DNA of 11,126 nt, taken from contig CAZPVB010000132.1 of the NCBI GenBank assembly GCA_964589855.1, positions 1-11,126 on the forward strand, in the 5' to 3' direction. The position numbers were made by a program, and so were the translations under genes. The notes beneath the pieces were generated by a model that had not been told where the DNA came from, searched no databases, and saw nothing but the letters and a program-made list of their open reading frames with translations. How positions within the stretch are numbered: position 1 is the first letter of the stretch; the number at the start of each line of letters is the position of its first letter. Source of the DNA: SKVR01 sp964589855 (GTDB taxonomy: Bacteria; Bacteroidota; Bacteroidia; Bacteroidales; UBA7960). Positions 1 through 5,862 of this stretch are shown piece by piece.

Positions 1-2
1 CA

Positions 3-896
3 AAACCATGGATTGATGCCCTGAAAGAAGCAGCACCCGATGTAGAAATTTTAACCTACGATCAGGTCAGGGATAAGGAAAAAGTATTGTTTGCGCTTGC
101 CTGGGATCATCCCAGGGGAATTTTCAAAGAATATCCCAATCTGAAATGCATATCATCCATGGGTGCCGGGGTAGATCATATCATGTCTGACCCTGATATA
201 CCAGAGCAGGTTGAGGTAGTAAGAATTGTAGATCCTTTGCTTTCGCAGGATCTCGCTGAGTTTGCCCTCTCAGTAGTTATGAACCACATGAGAGGACTTA
301 CCTATTATCAAAATCTTCAGCATCAAAAAACATGGAAGAAGCGCAGGTATAAGAGGATTTCAGATGTAAAGGCGGGCATCATGGGCACCGGTGTGATTGG
401 AGATCATGTAACAAAATTTCTACTTTCATCAGGGGTTTCTGTTACCGGTTGGGGGAAAAGTCCCCGGAAACAACAAGAATATAAAAGGTTTCATGGGATC
501 GATCAACTGGATGAGTTTCTGAGTACTCCCGACATACTGATCTGTCTCCTGCCATTAACGCCTGAAACAAGAGGTATACTCAATAAAAGAAACCTGGAAA
601 AACTTCCGCATGGTGCTTTTGTGATCAACCTGGGGCGTGGACCTCATGTTGTTGATCAGGACCTTATGGAGATGATTGACAAAGGTCATTTGTCTGGTGC
701 ACATCTCGATGTTTTTGCACAGGAACCTCTTCCTCCCGGTCATCCTTTTTGGTCGCACCCTGGCATTCACATCACGCCTCATGTGGCAAGCATAACCACC
801 CCGAAATCAGTAGCTCCGCAAATTATCGAAAACTATCGCAGAGCGCTTAAGAATGAAGAGCTGCTGAACCTTGTTGACCGAAAAAGGGGATATTAG
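3..896 (+). CDS. ghrA: Glyoxylate/hydroxypyruvate reductase, GhrA type (5' partial)
   Basis: Cytoplasmic D-2-hydroxyacid dehydrogenase expected to reduce glyoxylate to glycolate and hydroxypyruvate to glycerate with NAD(P)H. The frame is open to the left edge, so the start lies outside the window; 297 codons are visible, against roughly 310 for E. coli GhrA, so only about 15 residues are missing. A TTG at 87 is internal, because homologous sequence (KPWIDALKEAAPDVEI) precedes it. Visible marks: SMGAGVDHI in the substrate domain, the Rossmann GTGVIG motif (384-401), and the family catalytic triad as Arg in LGRG (636-638), Glu in AQEP (723-725) and His in TPHVA (780-782). The C-terminus VDRKRGY resembles the VDRARGY end of E. 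coli GhrA, which separates it from PdxB or SerA types. It lies upstream of an HOG-aldolase and an alanine-glyoxylate aminotransferase, which supports glyoxylate as substrate. NADPH versus NADH preference cannot be read here. Confidence 0.9.
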   Translation, partial: KPWIDALKEAAPDVEILTYDQVRDKEKVLFALAWDHPRGIFKEYPNLKCISSMGAGVDHIMSDPDIPEQVEVVRIVDPLLSQDLAEFALSVVMNHMRGLTYYQNLQHQKTWKKRRYKRISDVKAGIMGTGVIGDHVTKFLLSSGVSVTGWGKSPRKQQEYKRFHGIDQLDEFLSTPDILICLLPLTPETRGILNKRNLEKLPHGAFVINLGRGPHVVDQDLMEMIDKGHLSGAHLDVFAQEPLPPGHPFWSHPGIHITPHVASITTPKSVAPQIIENYRRALKNEELLNLVDRKRGY

Positions 897-898
897 AA

Positions 899-921
899 AA
901 AAATCTTTGGAAAAGATTTTT
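899..921 (+). terminator. A/T-rich hairpin between reductase and aldolase genes (possible weak terminator or attenuator)
   Basis: A perfect 10-bp inverted repeat, AAAAATCTTT / AAAGATTTTT with a GGA loop, starts three bases after the reductase stop codon and ends in a run of T. It has the A-tract, stem and T-tract form of a bidirectional intrinsic terminator, but only one pair is G:C, so it would be weak. It may only reduce read-through or protect the mRNA end. The remaining 46 bases before the aldolase ATG contain no promoter I would trust. Confidence 0.35.
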
Positions 922-967
922 AAAACAACGTACTTCGCACTTTTAAAACCCTTTCAATTGATTTTAT

Positions 968-1837
968 ATGCTGCATCTTGATGGTATTTTTCCGCCTTTG
1001 CCCACATCGTTCTATTCCGATGAATCCCTTTCAGAAAAGCATATTCGCCAAAATATTGAATATCTGAACAGTTTTGATTTACGGGGGTATCTCATCCTGG
1101 GTTCCAATGGTGAGTTGGTAATGCTTACCCATGATGAAAAAATCAGGGTAATGCATGCTGCCCGCGAAGCCATTCCCCGGGAAAAACTTCTGTTGGCAGG
1201 TACTGGTTGTGAATCAACCCATGAAACCATTTCCTTATGCAAGGAAGCGGCCAAAGCCGCAGCAGATGCTGTTTTGGTGTTGAATCCTTCCTACTACAAG
1301 GCACAAATGACGCATGCTTCGTTGGTTATGCACTATCATACAGTGGCAGATGCATCTCAGTTGCCGGTGATCATTTACAACATGCCCGCAAATACCGGAA
1401 TAGACATGACTGCCGACGATATCTTAGCCATTGCAGATCATCCCAATATCATTGGTTTGAAAGATTCCGGTGGGAATGTTGCGAAGATGGGTGATATTGT
1501 TTTCAGGGCAAAAGAAGGTTTCCAGGTTTTGGCGGGTTCGGCAGGATTTCTATTTCCTGCATTGAGTATTGGCGCGGTGGGTGGTGTTTTGGCATTGGCC
1601 AATATTGCTCCCAACCACTGCATCGATATCTATCGGGCTTTTCAGGAAGGCAGCATTGAAAAAGCACGCGAACTTCAGCACAGTATCATAGCTCTTAATG
1701 CTGCTGTGACCCGAAAATGGGGCGTACCTGCCTTGAAAGCAGCCATGGATTATATAGGAATGTATGGTGGTATTTGTCGTAAGCCATTGCAACCCATCAC
1801 TGAAGAGATAGATGAGAAACTAAAACAATTACTATAA
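968..1837 (+). CDS. 4-hydroxy-2-oxoglutarate aldolase, HOGA1-like (DapA/NAL superfamily)
   Basis: Predicted class I (Schiff-base) aldolase cleaving 4-hydroxy-2-oxoglutarate to pyruvate and glyoxylate. The 289-residue protein is a complete DHDPS/NAL-family TIM barrel. Lys165 in GLKDSGG is the Schiff-base lysine and Tyr137 in IIYNMPANTG the catalytic tyrosine. The pyruvate-binding motif is GSNGE (45-49), not the GTTGE usual in dihydrodipicolinate synthase. As I remember human HOGA1, its Ser77, Asn78, Tyr168, Lys196 and Ser198 align with Ser46, Asn47, Tyr137, Lys165 and Ser167 at exactly the same spacing. Similarity continues outside the active site (LLLAGTGCEST, FQVLAGSAGFL, LNAAVTRKWGVPALK, YGGICRKPLQ). 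The neighbours handle glyoxylate, and no lysine-pathway gene is present, so DapA is unlikely. The ATG at 968 gives the full N-terminus (LDGIFPPLPTSF). The aminotransferase follows after 19 bases, so the two are probably co-transcribed. Another 2-keto-acid aldol substrate remains possible. Confidence 0.88.
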   Translation: MLHLDGIFPPLPTSFYSDESLSEKHIRQNIEYLNSFDLRGYLILGSNGELVMLTHDEKIRVMHAAREAIPREKLLLAGTGCESTHETISLCKEAAKAAADAVLVLNPSYYKAQMTHASLVMHYHTVADASQLPVIIYNMPANTGIDMTADDILAIADHPNIIGLKDSGGNVAKMGDIVFRAKEGFQVLAGSAGFLFPALSIGAVGGVLALANIAPNHCIDIYRAFQEGSIEKARELQHSIIALNAAVTRKWGVPALKAAMDYIGMYGGICRKPLQPITEEIDEKLKQLL

Positions 1838-1856
1838 AAAAACATCTCAATTGATT

Positions 1857-2972
1857 ATGAAACGCAGAAAGTTATTAATGATTCCGGGACCCATTGAATT
1901 TGAACCCGAGGTTTTAAGTGCCCTGGGCGCTCCCACCACAAGTCATACAGCACCCAATTTTATTGCTTCCTTTGGCAACTGTCTGAAGATGATGAAGCAG
2001 GTTTGGGAATGTGCAGACGGACAGCCTTTTATCATGGCAGGGTCCGGCACCCTGGCAATGGATATGGCAGGATCCAACCTCATTGAACCCGGAGATAAGG
2101 CACTGGTTATCTCCACCGGTTATTTCGGGGAAAGATATGCAGAACTCCTGAAACGTTATGGCGCAGAGGTTACTATATTGAAAGCAGAAACCGGAAACAC
2201 AGTCGATTTTTCAGCAATAGAATCGTCGTTGAAAGCAAATGACTACAAATTGATGACCTTTACGCATGTTGATACCTCCACTGCGGTAAGGGTAGATCCA
2301 AAACCTATGGGAGAGTTGGGCAGGAAATACAATGTACTTACTGTCCTGGATGGCGTTTGCTCGGTTGCCGGAGAAGAATTGCAGCAGCAGGATTGGGGAA
2401 TTGATATTGCGCTCACGGCATCGCAAAAGGCTATTGGTGTACCACCCGGGCTGGCATTGCTTGTTGCTTCTCCCAAAGCCATGGATGCATGGAGAAACAG
2501 GAAAACACCCGTAGCAAACTACTATTGCGACTGGATACATTGGTTACCCATTATGCAGGCGTATGAAGAGGGACGTCCTTCGTATTTTGGCACCCCTGCC
2601 GTCAACCTTGTGGCAGCTTTGGAGGTTAGTTTGAAAATGATCCTTGAAGAAGGGATGGAAAAAAGAGTTGCCCGGCATGCCCTTCTGGCGAAAGAGTTCC
2701 GTCAAAAACTAAGGGATTTGGGCTTTCGCATGATGCCGGTAAATGAATCCTCTTCTGCCAGTACATTATCTGCCATCTATTTTCCGGAAGCAATAGAACC
2801 ATCTGAATTTATGGGCAGGATGGCAAAATCGGATGTCATCATCGCTCCCGGACTGCTCCCTGATTTGAAAGGGAAATATTTCAGGGTAGGACACATGGGT
2901 TCGGTAAACCGGTCTGATATGGTTAGCACACTGGCTGCTATTGAAAATGTGCTGGTTGATGTAAAAGGGTGA
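1857..2972 (+). CDS. Alanine-glyoxylate aminotransferase, class V PLP enzyme (AGX1/AGXT type)
   Basis: Predicted PLP enzyme transferring the amino group of alanine (possibly serine) to glyoxylate, giving glycine and pyruvate (or hydroxypyruvate). The 371-residue protein (from ATG 1857; an in-frame TTG at 1851 is less likely) covers the full class V aminotransferase fold. Marks, numbered from ATG 1857: IPGPIEF at the N-terminus, the PLP-phosphate loop AGSGTLAMD (61-69), THVDTSTA (136-143), the PLP-ring aspartate D165 in VLDGVCSVAG, the Schiff-base lysine K191 in TASQKAIGVPPG, and a late arginine R343 in YFRVGHMG, the usual substrate-carboxylate residue. The string reads closer to yeast Agx1 (THVDTSTAV, ALTASQKAIG, ILEEG, GHMG) than to serine-pyruvate or phosphonate class V members, from memory. 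Hydroxypyruvate, if serine is the donor, would be a substrate of the upstream GhrA. 2-aminoethylphosphonate transaminase is the main alternative, disfavoured by these motifs and context. Confidence 0.9.
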   Translation: MKRRKLLMIPGPIEFEPEVLSALGAPTTSHTAPNFIASFGNCLKMMKQVWECADGQPFIMAGSGTLAMDMAGSNLIEPGDKALVISTGYFGERYAELLKRYGAEVTILKAETGNTVDFSAIESSLKANDYKLMTFTHVDTSTAVRVDPKPMGELGRKYNVLTVLDGVCSVAGEELQQQDWGIDIALTASQKAIGVPPGLALLVASPKAMDAWRNRKTPVANYYCDWIHWLPIMQAYEEGRPSYFGTPAVNLVAALEVSLKMILEEGMEKRVARHALLAKEFRQKLRDLGFRMMPVNESSSASTLSAIYFPEAIEPSEFMGRMAKSDVIIAPGLLPDLKGKYFRVGHMGSVNRSDMVSTLAAIENVLVDVKG

Positions 2973-3023
2973 TGATTGGTTTTGTTGGATGTGGATGGGA
3001 TGTAAACTGCTTGTTGCTCTTGC

Positions 3024-3047
3024 TGCTATTGATTAGCATTATTTTAT
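3024..3047 (+). terminator. Weak intrinsic terminator candidate after the glyoxylate cluster
   Basis: A 5-bp stem TGCTA / TAGCA with loop TTGAT is followed by TTATTTTATT. It lies 52 bases past the aminotransferase stop. The stem is short and the T run is interrupted by A, so this is only a candidate, but no better hairpin is visible before the receptor gene. Confidence 0.3.
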
Positions 3048-3093
3048 TCCATTGGTGAAACAATGAAAGAATTCAGAAAACCTTGTCATTTTA

Positions 3094-3138
3094 TTCGGAT
3101 TGTCCATATTCGAACAAATTTATCACAATTCCGAACAA
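3094..3138. repeat. Cluster of CGAACAA-type repeats (possible operator)
   Basis: Two direct copies, ATTCGAACAA (3108-3117) and ATTCCGAACAA (3128-3138), have their CGAACAA cores 21 bases apart, about two helical turns. A related inverted element TTCGGATTGT (3094-3103) pairs imperfectly with ACAATTCCGAA (3125-3135). The cluster ends about 126 bases before the first receptor start codon, a reasonable position for an activator or repressor site. No regulator gene is in the window and the family of any binding protein is unknown. Confidence 0.35.
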
Positions 3139-3197
3139 TACCCTTCCATCCACAAATAGGTAAATTTTGTTAAGTACATGTAAATCAATCTTGTGTG

Positions 3198-3229
3198 TTG
3201 TTTGGTACAATTCTTATTTGGTTCGTTTG
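3198..3229 (+). promoter_or_regulatory. Candidate Bacteroidota-type promoter for the first receptor gene
   Basis: TTG (3198-3200), a 21-base spacer, then TTCGTTTG (3222-3229), one mismatch from the TAnnTTTG -7 element of Bacteroidota housekeeping promoters. It would start transcription about 30 bases before the ATG at 3265. A TATAAT lies just downstream (3233-3238), but that element is not the usual one in this phylum and has no good partner. Confidence 0.35.
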
Positions 3230-3264
3230 CAATATAATTGAAACGCAACCAAAAAACAAATTGT

Positions 3265-5637
3265 ATGAATCGATCCATGATGACAAAATTCTCGTTGATT
3301 TTACTTGTATTACTATTTATTCATCCATCCCTCAAAGCCAACGAACTTATCCAGACCTTCAGGGGCGAAATAGTAGACGCATTTTCCGGACTACCCCTGC
3401 CCGGTGCCACGGTAATTGTTGAAAATACCGACCCGCTGGTGGGGGCAACCACCAATGCACAGGGTGCGTTTAAGATTGACAATCTGCCCCTGGGCAGGAT
3501 CAATGTAAAGGTGAGCATGGTGGGGTATAAAAACCAGCATCTCTCCAACCTTCTACTCACCTCAGGAAAGGAACTGGTGGTGAAAGTGGCGCTTGAGGAG
3601 CAGGTGTACCAACTCTCCGAGGTAGAGATCAGACCAGAAGTAAGAAAAGATCAACCGGTCAATGAGATGGCTATGGTAAGTGCCCGCTCTTTCAATATTG
3701 ACGAGACCGAACGTTATGCCGGCAGTCTGGGCGATCCTTCGCGCATGGCAGCCAACTTTGCTGGGGTTTCTTCGGCATCTGATCAGCGAAACGATATCAT
3801 TATTCGCGGAAACTCGCCACTAGGATTGCTCTGGCGCCTGGAAGGGGTGGAAATACCCAATCCCAATCACTTCGGATCCATTGGTTCCACGGGTGGTCCT
3901 ATCAGTATGCTAAACAACAACCTGCTGGCCAACTCCGACTTTTTTACCGGGGCTTTTCCAGCTGAGTATGGTAATGCTTTGGCAGGAGCATTTGACATTA
4001 AAATGAGAAATGGTAACAATCAAAAACATGAGTTTCTTGGCCAGGTGGGATTTAATGGTTTCGAGGCTGGTGCCGAAGGTCCGCTTGGCAAAAACTCGCA
4101 GGCATCCTACCTGGCAAACTTCCGCTACAGCACCATGGAGGTTTTTAATGAGTTGGGGATCGATTTCGGAACAGGATCAGCCGTACCAAAGTACAAAGAT
4201 CTTTCTTTCAAAGTGAATATGCCCCTTCAAAACGGGAAACTGACCATTTTCGGTTTGGGTGGTGACAACAGCATTGCCATGCTCGACAGCCAGAAAGAAG
4301 AAGCAGACCTGGGGTTCAGTGGCACCGATCTTTACTATGGCAACAAAATGGGTGTGATAGGTGTAAGTCATCTGCTTTACCTGGATGAAAATACTTGGTT
4401 TACCAACACGGTTGCCACATCAGGTATCGAAGGTACCGCAACCATTTACGACCTCGACAGTTCTACCGGGCAGCCTGAAATACTGGAAACACTTTCTGAA
4501 GTGAAATACACGGTTTCATCCAAATTTTCCAAAAGGTTCAATTCTAAAAACTATCTCAACACCGGAATCCTGTTCGATTTTTATGATGTTCACTTCGTTG
4601 GACAAGAGTTCCTGAACGACCTGGATCGATACCGCCATTATCTTAACAATACCGGCAATATGAGTTTTGCCCGTGCTTTTGCTGAATGGAAGCACCGGTT
4701 CTCTGATGAATTACAAATAACAACAGGTCTGCAATCTTCTATTCTTTTCCTGAACAATAGCCATGCTGTTGAACCCAGATTTTCGATGAAGTATGAGTTT
4801 GTTCCTGGGAAAAGTTTTAGTCTGGGTGCCGGCATGCACAGCCAGATGCAGATGCGTGCCGTGTATTTCTCACAAATGCTGGTAGATACCATGAACATGC
4901 GATACGAGCATACCGAAAGGGATCTGGATCTTACACGCAGTGCACATTTTGTAGTGGGTTATGAACAAATGCTGGGTGAGAATCATCGCTTAAAAACTGA
5001 AGCTTACTTTCAATACCTCTATGATGCTCCTGTGGCAAGGCAACGTCCGGAATTCTCGCTGTTGAATCAGGGTGGGGGATATGGTTTTCGTTCCTACAGC
5101 AACATGGTCAATTCCGGCAAAGGAAGAAACTACGGAATGGAACTTACGCTTGAAAAGTTTCTCACCAATGGATTTTATTACCTTTTTACGGCATCTGTCT
5201 TCGATTCAGAATACCAGGGATATGATGAGGTTTGGCGCAATTCGGCATTCAACAACAACTACATTTTCAATGCCCTTACTGGTTATGAATGGAAAGCCGG
5301 CGACCGCTCGCTACTGTCTGTGGATATTAAAGCGGTCTATGCTGGTGGCAGCAGATATTTGCCCATTGATGTGGATGCCTCCATGGAGGATAATTTCACC
5401 CGCTATGATTGGGAAAATGCTTTTGAGAAACGTTTAGACGATTACTTTCGCCTGAATACCCGGGTTACTTATCGCCTCAACGGTAACCATATCAACCAGG
5501 AATGGGCGCTTGAACTGCAAAACCTGACCAATCATCAAAATGTTTTCACGCAAAGCTGGAACAGTAAGACCAATCAGATCGATACCTCCTATCAGATGGG
5601 ATTCATGCCCATGATGACCTACAGGATCTATTTCTGA
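3265..5637 (+). CDS. TonB-dependent outer-membrane receptor with carboxypeptidase-regulatory-like domain (paralogue 1)
   Basis: Predicted 790-residue outer-membrane active transporter driven by TonB-ExbBD; its ligand is unknown. From ATG 3265 there is a signal peptide (about 1-25, hydrophobic LILLVLLFI, cleavage near LKA/NE), a carboxypeptidase-D regulatory-like beta-sandwich (about 30-113, GLPLPGATV, TNAQGAFKIDNLPLG, VGYK), a possible TonB-box segment LSEVEIRPEV (118-126), a plug (about 135-250, with NDIIIRGNSPLG and LEGVEIPNPNHF), and a beta barrel to the C-terminus, which ends in YRIYF, a terminal-Phe insertion signal. The TTG at 3238 would add nine residues without a better signal peptide, so ATG 3265 is preferred. 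No SusD-like lipoprotein adjoins, so it is not a standard SusCD glycan pair. The gene ends with three consecutive in-frame stops (TGA TAA TAA) and is followed by a strong terminator. Confidence 0.9.
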   Translation: MNRSMMTKFSLILLVLLFIHPSLKANELIQTFRGEIVDAFSGLPLPGATVIVENTDPLVGATTNAQGAFKIDNLPLGRINVKVSMVGYKNQHLSNLLLTSGKELVVKVALEEQVYQLSEVEIRPEVRKDQPVNEMAMVSARSFNIDETERYAGSLGDPSRMAANFAGVSSASDQRNDIIIRGNSPLGLLWRLEGVEIPNPNHFGSIGSTGGPISMLNNNLLANSDFFTGAFPAEYGNALAGAFDIKMRNGNNQKHEFLGQVGFNGFEAGAEGPLGKNSQASYLANFRYSTMEVFNELGIDFGTGSAVPKYKDLSFKVNMPLQNGKLTIFGLGGDNSIAMLDSQKEEADLGFSGTDLYYGNKMGVIGVSHLLYLDENTWFTNTVATSGIEGTATIYDLDSSTGQPEILETLSEVKYTVSSKFSKRFNSKNYLNTGILFDFYDVHFVGQEFLNDLDRYRHYLNNTGNMSFARAFAEWKHRFSDELQITTGLQSSILFLNNSHAVEPRFSMKYEFVPGKSFSLGAGMHSQMQMRAVYFSQMLVDTMNMRYEHTERDLDLTRSAHFVVGYEQMLGENHRLKTEAYFQYLYDAPVARQRPEFSLLNQGGGYGFRSYSNMVNSGKGRNYGMELTLEKFLTNGFYYLFTASVFDSEYQGYDEVWRNSAFNNNYIFNALTGYEWKAGDRSLLSVDIKAVYAGGSRYLPIDVDASMEDNFTRYDWENAFEKRLDDYFRLNTRVTYRLNGNHINQEWALELQNLTNHQNVFTQSWNSKTNQIDTSYQMGFMPMMTYRIYF

Positions 5638-5698
5638 TAATAAAAGCGCTGATATTGAATCCTGTCTCAGGAGTTGTTTTCTGACCTTATTCTTTCAG

Positions 5699-5724
5699 AC
5701 CCCGGGTGCAACCCGGGGTTTTTT
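5699..5724 (+). terminator. Strong intrinsic terminator after receptor 1
   Basis: A perfect 9-bp stem, ACCCCGGGT / ACCCGGGGT with loop GCA, runs into TTTTTT (5719-5724). It is the clearest regulatory structure in the window, lies 61 bases after the receptor 1 stop, and should separate the two receptor genes into different transcripts. Confidence 0.92.
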
Positions 5725-5789
5725 ATTAAAATTATAAACCGATCAAAAACCGCATTCGGGAAGTTATTTTTCGCCTTCGTCATGTAAAA

Positions 5790-5821
5790 TTTTTTATCGA
5801 ATTTGTTCACTTCTACTTTTG
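5790..5821 (+). promoter_or_regulatory. Candidate Bacteroidota-type promoter for receptor 2
   Basis: TACTTTTG (5814-5821) is an exact match to the TAnnTTTG -7 element. At the expected distance upstream there is only a T run (5790-5794) in place of a clear TTTG -33 element. Transcription would begin near 5827, giving a 5' leader of about 36 bases to the ATG at 5863. The site lies between the strong terminator and the gene, where a promoter is needed. Confidence 0.55.
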
Positions 5822-5862
5822 TCCTCAGATAGTTTAATCATAAATTTAAAAAGCAAATTATC

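Noticed and set aside
87..896. Reductase starting at TTG 87
   Set aside because: The frame is open to the left edge and the upstream residues match GhrA homologues, so the real start is outside the window.
906..938. Promoter before the aldolase gene: TTTG, 21 bases, TACTTCGC
   Set aside because: The -7 part does not fit TAnnTTTG (one base too short and a C in the TTTG), and the -33 part lies in the hairpin. A similar TATTTCGC occurs at 8333-8340, but both are weak.
968..1837. Dihydrodipicolinate synthase (DapA, lysine pathway)
   Set aside because: GSNGE replaces GTTGE, the sequence matches HOGA1 well beyond the active site, and both neighbours are glyoxylate enzymes.
2211..2540. Reverse-strand ORF of 109 codons
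   Set aside because: It lies wholly inside the aminotransferase gene, has no recognisable domain and is a shadow of the coding strand.
3238..3264. TTG start for the first receptor
   Set aside because: It adds nine polar residues before a normal signal peptide that starts at ATG 3265.
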